NCBI RefSeq assembly: GCF_002021565.1
Contig: NZ_MSZX01000004.1
Coordinates: forward strand, 372,027 to 436,026
Direction of reading: 5' to 3'
DNA length: 64,000 bases
Origin: Paenibacillus selenitireducens
GTDB lineage: Bacteria > Bacillota > Bacilli > Paenibacillales > Paenibacillaceae
The number at the start of each line of letters is the position of its first letter. The stretch's first letter is position 1. Under the pieces are notes generated by a model. The model had not been told where the DNA came from, did no database searches, and saw only the letters and a list, made by a program, of their open reading frames with translations. A program made the translations under genes and the position numbers. Of the stretch, positions 40,482 to 49,176 are shown piece after piece.

Positions 40482-41129
40482 ATGACCGGCACGAGAACGA
40501 TCTTATGCTTCGGAGATTCAAATACATGGGGAGCCGATCCGCAGAATCGAGGAGTTCGGTATCCGGCGGATGTTCGGTGGACGGGCGTACTGCGTAAGGA
40601 ACTGGGAGACGGCTACGACATTGTCGAGGAAGGCTTGCCCGGGAGGACGACAGTGTGGGCGGATCCGATCGATGGAATCATGAGCGGAAAAGAGTACTTG
40701 CCGACCTGCCTGCTGTCTCACAGGCCACTTGATCTTGTCGTGATCATGCTCGGAACGAATGATTTGAAAGAGCGGTTTTCCGTCTCGGCGCTAGATATCG
40801 CGATGAGCGCCCTGTCGCTTGCCGGACTCGTAAAAACGACTTTTTCAAGGCCGGGGATTACGATAGTCCCTCAGGTTCTGATTCTAGTTCCGCCGCCAAT
40901 CAAGGAAACTGGATTATTCGCAGGCATGTTCAAGGGCGGGGAAGAGAAGTCCAAACAATTGGGCGAGGCATTCGCAATGCTTAGTCCGTATACCGACGCG
41001 TCTATCATGGATGCTTCGACCGTGATCGTTTCCAGTGAGGCAGACGGCATTCATTTCGAAGCGGAACAACACCTGAAGCTCGGAAGTGCCGTTGCGGAAA
41101 AAATAAAAAGTATGTTGGTGGAGGCATAA
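40482..41129 (+). CDS. SGNH/GDSL-family esterase
   Basis: A 215-residue esterase with no signal peptide, so cytoplasmic. Block I is ILCFGDSNTWGADP with the nucleophile Ser, block III is VVIMLGTNDLKE, and the catalytic Asp-His pair is in DGIHFEAEQH. It resembles arylesterase/acetylxylan esterase-type SGNH enzymes, which remove acetyl groups from imported oligosaccharides. Start ATG 40482 follows TTTGGAGG by nine bases; the longer frame from 40452 overlaps the permease gene. It precedes a second, unrelated esterase. Confidence 0.85.
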   Translation: MTGTRTILCFGDSNTWGADPQNRGVRYPADVRWTGVLRKELGDGYDIVEEGLPGRTTVWADPIDGIMSGKEYLPTCLLSHRPLDLVVIMLGTNDLKERFSVSALDIAMSALSLAGLVKTTFSRPGITIVPQVLILVPPPIKETGLFAGMFKGGEEKSKQLGEAFAMLSPYTDASIMDASTVIVSSEADGIHFEAEQHLKLGSAVAEKIKSMLVEA

Positions 41130-41131
41130 CA

Positions 41132-42145
41132 ATGAACATTCCTTTGTGGCAAGACCAACCTGCATTGCAGGGATTCAACGAAGGTTGTCCCAGCGTAACA
41201 CCGTACTTGCTGGAAGGGGAAGGGCCGTTTCCTGCCGTCATCGTTTGTCCTGGCGGAGGCTATACGCATCGGGCTGTTCATGAAGGCGAGCCTGTCGCCA
41301 AGTGGTTGAACGCGATCGGCATTTCGGCTTTTGTCCTTCATTATAGGGTTACTCCGGCACAATATCCGAGCCAGCTTCATGATGCTCAGCGGGCCATACG
41401 AACGATCAGGCATAGAGGGACGGAATGGAATATTGATCCCGAGCGAATCGGTATGCTGGGATTTTCAGCCGGAGGCCATCTTGCTTCGATGGCAGGTACG
41501 AGCTTTGACAACGGCAATCCGCAAGCCAATGATCCGATCGAACGATACAGCAGCCGTCCCGATGTGCTCGTGCTCTGTTATCCTCTCATTACGATGGGCG
41601 AATTTACGAATGCATCGTGCAAGTCGGTATTGATGGGGGAACGGCAGAACGATAGTGCTCTGATCGAGCTGTTATCAAGTGAAAAGCAAGTAACGGAGGA
41701 AACACCGCCGATTTTTATGTGGATCACGGCAGACGATCCGGTCGTTCAGGCTGAGAATTGTTTAATGTTCGCAGCAGCGCTCAGGAAGTTTAGGGTTTCT
41801 TTCGAAATGCATCTTTTTGAAAGTGGTCCTCATGGACTCGGACTGGCCAGTGGCGATCGGGAAGCGCAAGCATGGACAAAGCTGTGCGAGGCATGGTTTA
41901 AATCCAGGAATTTCCTCCTTGTAGAACGAGTGATTGACGAGTATACAACAGTAGGCCAGTTGCTGGCCAATGATTACAGCAGACCCGTATTGGAGCGGTA
42001 TCTTCCGGATCTTTTGGCATCGCCGAAGATCGACTATATCAAAGCGTTTTCGTTGAAGTCGCTGTTCAATTTATCCGATCCGATGTTTACGGACGAGAAA
42101 CTGGCAGACATCTTAAAAGACTTGAAATCAGGCGCAAAAAAATAA
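41132..42145 (+). CDS. alpha/beta hydrolase (acetyl esterase) with C-terminal helical extension
   Basis: A 337-residue cytoplasmic hydrolase. The oxyanion loop is VIVCPGGGYTHRA, the nucleophile elbow is MLGFSAGGHLAS at about residue 115, the Asp is in WITADDPVV and the His in SGPHGLGLA. This is the acetylxylan-esterase-like group of the BD-FAE type. After residue 255 there is an extra helical segment of about 80 residues (YTTVGQLLANDYSRPVLERYL, KLADILKDLKSG) that is not part of the hydrolase fold and is seen, in my recollection, fused to some glycoside hydrolases. It follows the SGNH gene after two bases, so they are tightly coupled. Confidence 0.85.
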   Translation: MNIPLWQDQPALQGFNEGCPSVTPYLLEGEGPFPAVIVCPGGGYTHRAVHEGEPVAKWLNAIGISAFVLHYRVTPAQYPSQLHDAQRAIRTIRHRGTEWNIDPERIGMLGFSAGGHLASMAGTSFDNGNPQANDPIERYSSRPDVLVLCYPLITMGEFTNASCKSVLMGERQNDSALIELLSSEKQVTEETPPIFMWITADDPVVQAENCLMFAAALRKFRVSFEMHLFESGPHGLGLASGDREAQAWTKLCEAWFKSRNFLLVERVIDEYTTVGQLLANDYSRPVLERYLPDLLASPKIDYIKAFSLKSLFNLSDPMFTDEKLADILKDLKSGAKK

Positions 42146-42236
42146 CAACGAAGTGCATAGGCATGCAACGCGTAATTCCTTTTTCAAGGGCAAGACACTC
42201 TGCAAAATATATATTTGAAATAAGGGGGGGACGATA

Positions 42237-43013
42237 TTGACCGGCGCCGCTGCTAATGTTTGGCAACTTGGTCATTGGGATTTGTTCGTACGCATGGGCC
42301 TCGCCGCAGTTTTGGGCGGATTGATCGGCATCGAGCGGGAGTGGAACAACCATGCGGCAGGGTTCCGCACCCATATTCTCGTCTGTCTCGGTTCGACCAC
42401 CATTATGCTACTTTCGATTTACGGATTCTCCGACTTTGTTGCCGAATCCAACGTCCGGCTCGACCCTGCCCGTCTGGCCGCTCAGGTGATCAGCGGGATC
42501 GGATTTTTGGGTGCGGGTGCGATTCTGCGTAACGGGTCTGTCATCAAAGGGCTCACGACCGCGGCTTCGATTTGGGTTGTGGCGGCAATCGGCCTTTGCG
42601 TCGGAGCGGGGTTTTTGTTTGTCGCATTTCTGTGTACGTTTTTCGTCATTATCAGTCTATACGTGCTGAACAAGTGGGAGAAACATTTGATGCGCTACCG
42701 CACAAAGCACGAGGTCAAGTGTACGATTATCGATATGCCAGGCGTTTTTGGGAAGGTTGCTTCCAAATTCGGCGAACAAGGGATCCAAATCTCCAACGTC
42801 AAAATGATGCCGGATGAACACGCGTCACCTGAGGCCGGGGGTATGCCTACGATGCAACTCTGCTTCACGGTCAAAAATCATCAAGAAGAAAATATCGTCC
42901 AAGCGCTGGAAGAAATTACGGCGCTGGACATGGTGCTGTGGACGGAATCCAGTTATTTACCTGCTTTGAAACCGGCTATTCCGGTAACCGAAAAAAATTC
43001 GATGAATCTATGA
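42237..43013 (+). CDS. MgtC/SapB-family membrane protein with ACT-like C-terminus
   Basis: A 258-residue protein. Residues 15-155 contain the MgtC core with about five helices: FVRMGLAAVLGGLIGIERE, GFRTHILVCLGSTTIMLLS, and the signature VISGIGFLGAGAILRNG. The soluble C-terminal part (VKCTIIDMPGVFGKVASKFGEQGIQISNVKM) resembles an ACT-type regulatory domain. MgtC proteins affect membrane potential and magnesium homeostasis. TTG 42237 follows GGGGGG. Its place between esterase and glycosidase genes is odd, since no link with sugar use is known. Confidence 0.85.
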   Translation: MTGAAANVWQLGHWDLFVRMGLAAVLGGLIGIEREWNNHAAGFRTHILVCLGSTTIMLLSIYGFSDFVAESNVRLDPARLAAQVISGIGFLGAGAILRNGSVIKGLTTAASIWVVAAIGLCVGAGFLFVAFLCTFFVIISLYVLNKWEKHLMRYRTKHEVKCTIIDMPGVFGKVASKFGEQGIQISNVKMMPDEHASPEAGGMPTMQLCFTVKNHQEENIVQALEEITALDMVLWTESSYLPALKPAIPVTEKNSMNL

Positions 43014-43104
43014 ATCGAAAGAATTAAAAATAGATACAGCCGAGTAAGATTGATTGCTATGGGGATACTCTTTTCGAAAATAAGATCAAAAGGAGCCGTT
43101 GTTT

Positions 43105-45585
43105 ATGAGAACCAGAGAAAATTTTGATAGAAACTGGATGTTTCATGTCGGTGAGGTAGGGAAAATTGTCAAGACGGTAAAAAAAGCCGGCATGATCGCC
43201 GGACTGACGAATGCGCTGGGTGAGGAAAGACATGAGCCCTTTGCAATCGGCGAAGCTGGACGTGTCTCCCAGAATGTCGCTCGAGAATTATTGGGCGATC
43301 CAAACTTCGAGCTTACCCAAATTTATGGCTCGGACACGCCAAAGGATAAGATTACAGGCTGGGTGGGTGTTAATCTGCCGCATGATTGGAGGTTGGAACA
43401 GCCGTACAACTCGGAACGCGGGGGTGCGTTTCAAGGTTATCTGCCCAATGGAGTGGGTTATTACCGCAAGGTATTTCAAATTCCGCAGGAGGATGAAGGC
43501 AAGAAGATCATCATCGAATTTGACGGTGTAATGCGGAACAGCTCGGTTTGGGTGAACGGATGCTTCGTCGGCGACCATCTCAGCGGTTATACCAGCTTTT
43601 ATTATGACATCACGGACCTGCTGAAATATGGGGATGAGGAAGGGGATAATGTCATCCTGGTCCGAACGGATACGACAGGCGGAGACGAAGGCTGGTGGTA
43701 CGAAGGCGGAGGCATCTACCGCCATGTCTGGTTAACCAAATATGATTATCTGCATGTGGATCGCTGGGGAACCTTCGTCAGAACCGAGCAAATTGACAAT
43801 GAAATGACCGCGGTTACGGTCGAAACAACGGTAAGCAACGAATATCCGCAGAAGATGAAGTACGGCATCCGAACGAGTATTCTGAATCCGGCCGGGGAAC
43901 TCGTTGCCATCACGGAAACCGACTGCGATACGCCGGGAATCGACAAGCAAACGGTTCTTCAAACGGTTCAAGTGGCGAAGCCACTGCTCTGGTCGCAGGA
44001 TACGCCGCATCTGTATGAGGCCGTAACGGAACTGCTTCATGAAGGTCAAATTGTCGACACGTATCGGACCGTTTACGGCATCCGAACGGTGGAATACCTT
44101 CAGGATGGATTATATCTTAATGGTAAGTACGTACAAGTGAAAGGCACCTGCAACCACCAGGATTTCGCCGGTGTGGGCATCGCGCTGCCGGACCGTGTGC
44201 ATGAATATAAAGTCAAACGCCTGCTGGAAATGGGCTGTAACGCTTACCGATGTGCCCATCATCCGCCGGCCCCGGAACTGCTCGATGCTTGCGACAGACT
44301 CGGGATGCTGGTATTGAACGAGAACCGGATCACGGAGAGTACGGAGATCAAGCTCGATGATCTGAAATCCATGCTGTACCGTGACCGCAACCATCCAAGT
44401 ATCTTTATGTGGAGTCTCGGTAATGAAGAGAAGATCAGCGGCAGTTACCAAGCCAATCGGATGCTGAAGCGCACTAAGGATTTGGCGAAACGAATCGATC
44501 CTACCCGTCCTGTTACCGCGGCCAATCTAAGTCAGATAGGAATGGACATCGAGGTTAATGGCGTTAATTACGGCGAGTCCATAAAAATAGGTCAATCGAT
44601 CGGTGAATGGATTCAATCCCATCCCGAAGCCAAAGTGCTGAATACGGAGAATGTCTCCTTTTTCTCGGCAAGAGGCGTCTATGCGGATGATCCAGAGGGC
44701 GGGCGGTGCTCCAGCTACGGCTCGAGATATACGATGTTAGGTAAGGAACTGGATGTAGGCAATCTGGGCGGAGCGGGCGGCACGTCAACGCCTGAACGAA
44801 GCTGGCGTTATTTCTTAAATAACCGTTTTTCGGGCGGCTTGTTCGTATGGACGGGTTTCGATTATCGCGGGGAGACGACGCCGTTCCAGTGGCCGTCTGT
44901 GCTATCGCATTTCGGCATCCTGGATTATTGCGGATTTGCCAAGGACTCTTACTATTTCTATCAATCGATCTGGAAGGACGAGCCTATCGTTCATCTCATG
45001 CCGCACTGGAACTGGCCGGATCGGCTGGGACAGCAGGTGGAGGTCCGCGTGTATACCAACTGCAATGAAGTGGAGCTGATGCTGAACGGCCAAAGCTTGG
45101 GCAAGAAGCAAGCGGATGCTGAAGCGGGCGAGCACACATTATTGTGGCAGGTAGCCTATGAACCTGGTCTGCTCGAAGCCTTCGCTTATCGGGATGGTAA
45201 GGTGGCCGCAACAGAGCGGAAAGAGACCACAACGGAAGCATACACTGTTCACTTGGAGGCGAACCGGTCGGAACTCCTTGCTGACGGCCAGGACGTGTCC
45301 ATGGTCACGGTTTCGGTGAGAGATCAATCGGGAAGGGTAGTGCCGGTCGCCAATAATCGGATCCAGTTCCATATTACGGGTGAAGGTAAGTTGCTTGGTC
45401 TTGGGAACGGAGATCCGGGATGTCATGAGTCGGATCGAGGTGATGCGAGAAGCGTGTTCAATGGCTACGCCTTGGCATTGATTCAGTCACTGGATGAGGC
45501 AGGAGAGATACGCATTGAGGCGTCTTCGGAAGGGTTAGTACCGGCCGTATTGACCCTTCAATCCCGGAAAGACCTAACGAATTGA
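43105..45585 (+). CDS. glycoside hydrolase family 2 (beta-galactosidase/beta-glucuronidase type)
   Basis: An 826-residue cytoplasmic glycosidase. The N-terminal jelly-roll includes VNLPHDWRLEQPYN, NGVGYYRKVF and GGGIYRHVWL. The TIM barrel starts near VKGTCNHQDFAGVG, has NAYRCAHHPPAPELLDACD, the acid/base Glu in IFMWSLGNEE and a candidate nucleophile in KVLNTENVSFF. The C-terminal part has a DUF4982-type beta domain and a further immunoglobulin-like domain. It has no signal peptide, so it acts on imported oligosaccharides. AAAGGAG precedes ATG 43105. With the esterases it could complete breakdown of an acetylated galactoside- or glucuronide-containing glycan. Confidence 0.9.
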   Translation: MRTRENFDRNWMFHVGEVGKIVKTVKKAGMIAGLTNALGEERHEPFAIGEAGRVSQNVARELLGDPNFELTQIYGSDTPKDKITGWVGVNLPHDWRLEQPYNSERGGAFQGYLPNGVGYYRKVFQIPQEDEGKKIIIEFDGVMRNSSVWVNGCFVGDHLSGYTSFYYDITDLLKYGDEEGDNVILVRTDTTGGDEGWWYEGGGIYRHVWLTKYDYLHVDRWGTFVRTEQIDNEMTAVTVETTVSNEYPQKMKYGIRTSILNPAGELVAITETDCDTPGIDKQTVLQTVQVAKPLLWSQDTPHLYEAVTELLHEGQIVDTYRTVYGIRTVEYLQDGLYLNGKYVQVKGTCNHQDFAGVGIALPDRVHEYKVKRLLEMGCNAYRCAHHPPAPELLDACDRLGMLVLNENRITESTEIKLDDLKSMLYRDRNHPSIFMWSLGNEEKISGSYQANRMLKRTKDLAKRIDPTRPVTAANLSQIGMDIEVNGVNYGESIKIGQSIGEWIQSHPEAKVLNTENVSFFSARGVYADDPEGGRCSSYGSRYTMLGKELDVGNLGGAGGTSTPERSWRYFLNNRFSGGLFVWTGFDYRGETTPFQWPSVLSHFGILDYCGFAKDSYYFYQSIWKDEPIVHLMPHWNWPDRLGQQVEVRVYTNCNEVELMLNGQSLGKKQADAEAGEHTLLWQVAYEPGLLEAFAYRDGKVAATERKETTTEAYTVHLEANRSELLADGQDVSMVTVSVRDQSGRVVPVANNRIQFHITGEGKLLGLGNGDPGCHESDRGDARSVFNGYALALIQSLDEAGEIRIEASSEGLVPAVLTLQSRKDLTN

Positions 45586-45605
45586 ACGATCAGTGATTAT
45601 TAAAA

Positions 45606-45656
45606 AAGCCTTCCCCCTCTGTTCATAAGCCATATCGAGAAGAGGGGGGGATTTTT
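45606..45656 (+). terminator. intrinsic terminator
   Basis: CCCCCTCT (45613-45620) pairs with AGAGGGGG (45641-45648) around a 20-base loop, followed by TTTTT. It ends the glycosidase transcript. Confidence 0.85.
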
Positions 45657-45705
45657 ATGGTGATGAGATTTTGAATAATAAATATTTCGCTAAAGAGGTG
45701 CAGCT

Positions 45706-46542
45706 ATGTCAACAAGCCAATTTGCCACATATCCCGCCAATCGGGTCATTCCCTTCGAAGGCGTGCATAATTTCCGAGATATGGGAGGCTATCGAACGTC
45801 TGATGGCCGCAAAGTAAAATACGGCCTTTTCTTTCGTTCCGATCACTTGACCGGTTTAACGGAGCAGGATTTAACCTTCTTGCAAACGTTGAATATCAAA
45901 ACGGTTTTCGATTACCGCGGCGATCTTGAGTCGCGCATAATGCCGGATCCGGTTCTCCCTAATGCAAAAAATATACGGATACCGGCGAACACTGAGGATC
46001 AGCATGAGCAAATGAATTTGCCGGCCGCTCCTGAAGGGGAGGAACAGCAAGGCCATCTTCTGAAAGAATTGGTTAAAAAAGCCTTCTTCAAAAGTTTCTG
46101 CGCGGAAACCCACATGACGGAATTGTATACGAAACTTCCGATTAACAATCCTTCGTTCAAACGTTTGATGGAAACGATCCAGGATCCGGATCAATTGGGG
46201 CTACTGCATCATTGTACGTCGGGCAAAGACCGAACCGGGGTCGGAGCCGCTCTCATCTTGCTTGCGCTGGGTGTCTCCGAACAAACGGTCATGGAAGACT
46301 ATCTCTTAAGCAATGAGACGATGAAATCGTTCAACAGGAATCTTCTGAAACGGTTGGCTGAACATGCGGACGAAGCAGTTTTGCAAAATTTGAACCAATT
46401 GCTCACGGTTAACGAAGCGTTTTTGTCAGCCGCTTTCGGATCGATCAAGAAGACATATGGCAATGTTGACACTTATTTTTCTGAAGAATTCGGCTTAACC
46501 AATCAAAGACGGGAAGCCTTGCAAAGCATGTTTTTGGAGTAG
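45706..46542 (+). CDS. tyrosine-protein phosphatase, Y_phosphatase3-type
   Basis: A 278-residue cytoplasmic phosphatase. The N-terminal blocks VHNFRDMGGYRTSDGRKVKYGLFFRS and IKTVFDYRGDLE identify the bacterial Y_phosphatase3 group. The P-loop is LLHHCTSGKDRTGVGAAL at about residue 165, with the catalytic Cys and Arg of the CX5R motif. Members act on phosphotyrosine or phosphoinositides. AAAGAGGTG precedes the ATG. It has its own promoter region after a terminator, so a link with the sugar locus is not established. Confidence 0.87.
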   Translation: MSTSQFATYPANRVIPFEGVHNFRDMGGYRTSDGRKVKYGLFFRSDHLTGLTEQDLTFLQTLNIKTVFDYRGDLESRIMPDPVLPNAKNIRIPANTEDQHEQMNLPAAPEGEEQQGHLLKELVKKAFFKSFCAETHMTELYTKLPINNPSFKRLMETIQDPDQLGLLHHCTSGKDRTGVGAALILLALGVSEQTVMEDYLLSNETMKSFNRNLLKRLAEHADEAVLQNLNQLLTVNEAFLSAAFGSIKKTYGNVDTYFSEEFGLTNQRREALQSMFLE

Positions 46543-46689
46543 AGGGAAAAGCGTGGTAAAACGCATCCACTGGATGATCACAAAGCTCTTCTCGTCATTA
46601 GTAAAACAGGTAATGTGCTATTCGTGCTACACTTGTGACAGAACTACGGAACAACAAACTACCGCACGTTGCATGGAGGGAGTAAGTAA

Positions 46690-47649
46690 TTGAAGAAAAG
46701 AACGAAGAAATGGCTCGCCGCCGCGGGAATCGTCGTCGCCTTGCTGGTGAGCGTCGATGTCGGGGGGAGCTTTTACTTTTATCATCTGGCGATTGAACGG
46801 TCGCCGAAAGATTTCTTGTATAGCAGCCCCGATTTGGGAGCGAGGCCTGCCGCAGCCGGCTTTAACGTGGACGGCAAAGCGTGGATCGACTCGCATCCAT
46901 ACGAAGAGATGGAGCTGATATCAGACGACGGATTGAAGCTTCGCGGCTACTACTGGCATGCGCCTGCGCCGACGAAGAAAACGGTCATCATCGCCCATGG
47001 ATACGCCGGAAAAGCCAAAGATATGGGCATTTATGCCGCCTTTTACCACGATAAGCTCGGCTATAACGTGCTCATGCCGGACGACCGCGGACACGGCGAG
47101 AGCGAAGGCGATTATACCGGGTTCGGATGGCTGGACCGCAAAGATTACGTGAAGTGGATCGACCTGATGATCGGCAAAGCCGGTGCCGATGCCGAAATCG
47201 TCCTGCATGGCGTGTCGATGGGCGGCGCCACAGTGCTGATGACGAGCGGAGAACGGCTGCCCGCAAATGTCAAGGCGGTCGTTGCCGACTGTGGTTACAC
47301 GTCGGTCAAAGACGAATTAAGCTACCAGCTCAAGCGCTTGTACCATCTGCCGAGCTTCCCGATCGTGCAGAGCACGAGCCTGCTGACGAAAATCCGTGCC
47401 GGTTACGGCTTCGGGGAAGCGTCGGCGCTAGAGCAGGTACGGCGAACGAAGCTGCCCGTGCTGTTCATTCACGGAGATGCCGACACGTTCGTGCCGTTCG
47501 AGATGGCCGGCGAGCTGTACGATGCCGCAGGCGGCGAGAAGGAGCTGTTCGTCGTCCCGACGGCCCGCCACGCCAAAGCGTACCAAACGGATCCGACCGG
47601 ATACGAAAGCCGCGTCACCGCATTTATCGCGAAGTATATTCGGACGTAG
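46690..47649 (+). CDS. membrane-anchored alpha/beta hydrolase
   Basis: A 319-residue hydrolase with an N-terminal membrane helix (WLAAAGIVVALLVSVDVGG), so the catalytic domain probably faces outside. The oxyanion strand is VIIAHGYAGKAKDM, the nucleophile is in LHGVSMGGATVLM at about residue 176, the Asp in IHGDADTFVP and the His in TARHAKAYQ. This matches the YqkD-like family in Bacillales. TTG 46690 follows GGAGGGAG. Base composition is clearly more GC-rich than neighbours on either side, with many CG-rich third positions, suggesting separate acquisition. A terminator follows. Confidence 0.82.
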   Translation: MKKRTKKWLAAAGIVVALLVSVDVGGSFYFYHLAIERSPKDFLYSSPDLGARPAAAGFNVDGKAWIDSHPYEEMELISDDGLKLRGYYWHAPAPTKKTVIIAHGYAGKAKDMGIYAAFYHDKLGYNVLMPDDRGHGESEGDYTGFGWLDRKDYVKWIDLMIGKAGADAEIVLHGVSMGGATVLMTSGERLPANVKAVVADCGYTSVKDELSYQLKRLYHLPSFPIVQSTSLLTKIRAGYGFGEASALEQVRRTKLPVLFIHGDADTFVPFEMAGELYDAAGGEKELFVVPTARHAKAYQTDPTGYESRVTAFIAKYIRT

Positions 47650-47669
47650 CCTGCGCATCGCAAACCAAT

Positions 47670-47702
47670 AGGCCACTTGGCGTACGCCAGGTGGCCTTTC
47701 TT
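47670..47702 (+). terminator. intrinsic terminator
   Basis: GGCCACTTGGCG (47671-47682) pairs with CGCCAGGTGGCC (47685-47696), then TTTCTTT. It closes the alpha/beta hydrolase gene. Confidence 0.88.
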
Positions 47703-47744
47703 TCCGTTTACCCGCGAATAACCGATACGGTATTTTCCACTTGA

Positions 47745-48353
47745 TTCACCATAATCAAAAAGGCTTGGGGTGAGACGTCCGGTTACCGAGATCAACTGCA
47801 GAAGCGCAACCTCATGATTCGCAATAAGTATGCTCATGGAGTTACGGTTTCGGAACTTGCGGACGAATACTTTATATCCTTGGATTCCGTAAAAAAATCA
47901 TCTATTCGAAGAAAAACGATAGACATTTATCATATGCCCCGACTTTGGAGTCAGCTGTACAGTATGCGAATGTCGGGATATTCGAAGAATGGATTCAAAT
48001 GCTATCTGCTGCTTACCCGAAAAGTCATTCCCATTCTACATGATTTCATGAAGGAAGATCATCTATTTATCGGAGTCGTAAAGTTTCCACTGCGTCTCAT
48101 TCAGCGTGATGAAATAGAGATCGGGGAAAACCATGAAGCTGAAGATGATGACCATGCAACCGCTCCAGCACCGCTTCTTGTTCAGTACGAAGAAGGCGAA
48201 TTTCATTATATCGTTCAGAAGAAGTTATTAAACTTATTAAAACAACGCAAAGTAAATGCTTATCCGACCATAATCGTTATGAAAGGAAATGACGATTATA
48301 AAAGGTTTATGAAATTCTACGGAACCATATCCTTTTATGTTGATAAAGTATGA
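47745..48353 (+). pseudogene. frameshifted gene with CD3324-type helix-turn-helix N-terminus
   Basis: The frame from 47745, without a start codon, reads KKAWGETSGYRDQLQKRN and MIRNKYAHGVTVSELADEYF, the end of a CD3324/Mor-like helix-turn-helix protein. At a run of seven A (47891-47897) the reading must shift by one base to continue KKIIYSKKNDRHLSYAP and SAVQYANVGIFEEWIQ, as in relatives. After a stop the first frame resumes with DHLFIGVVKFPLRLI and ends YGTISFYVDKV. So at least two frameshifts and loss of the N-terminus inactivate it. An ORF from ATG 47814 exists but joins unrelated frames. The function of the intact family is unknown to me. Confidence 0.6.
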
Positions 48354-48484
48354 TTTTGATAACGGGCCATCCATTGCGGGATGGACAAAAACTTCGCGGA
48401 GATCCGTAGCATAAATATAAGAGATAGTAATTCCGCTATAAAGTCACGGCGGCAGCCGGTCGGCACGATCGGTTTCTTTTGTTG

Positions 48485-48576
48485 AACTAACGGGAAATAT
48501 AGTTGAATCATGATATAGAGGAAGCCGGTCAAACGATCAGCTGCCGTTTTCATTGAAGTAACTGGCAGTATAGTTA
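48485..48576 (+). repeat. dispersed hairpin repeat, copy 9 (compound)
   Basis: Left half ACTAACGGGAAATATAGTTG, a hairpin with GGAAGCCGG...CAGCTGCCG, and right half GAAGTAACTGGCAGTATAGT. An additional hairpin and half element (GGCGGCAGCCGG, 48449-48478) precedes it, so two units may be merged here. A TAACGGGC box also occurs at 48358. The remainder of the gap 48354-48656 has no gene. Confidence 0.65.
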
Positions 48577-48656
48577 CAAATAAAGGAAATTCCTGAATCC
48601 AAAGAATATTTACTGGGGTATATTGTTCAAAACCAAGATTGGATGGTGGTAGTTAT

Positions 48657-48966
48657 ATGAAGGTGGTCATTGGAGCAGGGCAGAAAAAGTATGATGGTTG
48701 GCTCAGTACCCAGGAAGATGAGTTGAATTTATTATCTTTATGATGCAAAAACTTTCGTAACAGTATTTGAAATGGCAGGGTTTGAAGTAACGTTATTGGA
48801 GTATTGTGACGAGAACGGAGGTTTTCATTATACCTACTGGAATGAAGTGGATGGAAGGATAGGAAGATCATTTCGGTTCGATACAAGGAATTCCACTAAA
48901 GAATTAGGGATGGTATCCATTATCATAGATGCAAAAAAGTCATTGCAAATAAGAAATAATACCTAA
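48657..48966 (+). pseudogene. SAM-dependent methyltransferase-like gene with internal deletion
   Basis: ATG 48657 gives VVIGAGQKKYDGWLSTQEDE followed by LNLL and a stop. The sequence then resumes in another frame at YDAKTFVTVFEMAGFEV and continues LLEYCDENGGFHY and ELGMVSIIIDAKKS, ending at TAA 48966. In the intact family, these are the first 30 and last 75 residues of a protein of roughly 185, so about 80 central residues containing the SAM site are lost. It cannot be functional. A long palindromic repeat follows 15 bases later. Confidence 0.75.
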
Positions 48967-48981
48967 GAGATTAAATTAACA

Positions 48982-49036
48982 CGATAGTACAACATTAGGC
49001 TGCCAGCACGAACAGCAGTCTAATGTTGTACTATCG
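48982..49036. repeat. long palindrome, variant of the dispersed hairpin repeat (copy 10)
   Basis: CGATAGTACAACATTAG (48982-48998) and CTAATGTTGTACTATCG (49020-49036) are perfect 17-base arms, extended inward by GCTG/CAGC. TAAC before and GGGCAG after match the ends of the other repeats. The gap to 49176 beyond it contains a short piece (49067-49097) of the second repeat family and no gene. Confidence 0.75.
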
Positions 49037-49176
49037 GGCAGTTTTGTTGAAGATTAATTACGGTGAACCGTATCACAAGTAAAGGCAAGTTTTTTTGCAG
49101 AATTCCTTGCGGCGTATGGGGTTGATATGTGTGTAGGCTACGCGCTAAGGAAATGTGAATCACGTTCGATTAGTCC

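Noticed and set aside
44564-45241. Minus-strand frames opposite the GH2 gene
   Set aside because: Shadows of a well-supported glycosidase gene; biased composition and no start signals.
47127-47744. 205-codon plus-strand frame inside the alpha/beta hydrolase gene
   Set aside because: A by-product of high GC in the real gene. The protein is Arg-rich without motifs and crosses the terminator.
47814-48353. 179-codon ORF taken as an intact gene
   Set aside because: It joins two reading frames that belong to one frameshifted protein family; no ribosome binding site before ATG 47814.
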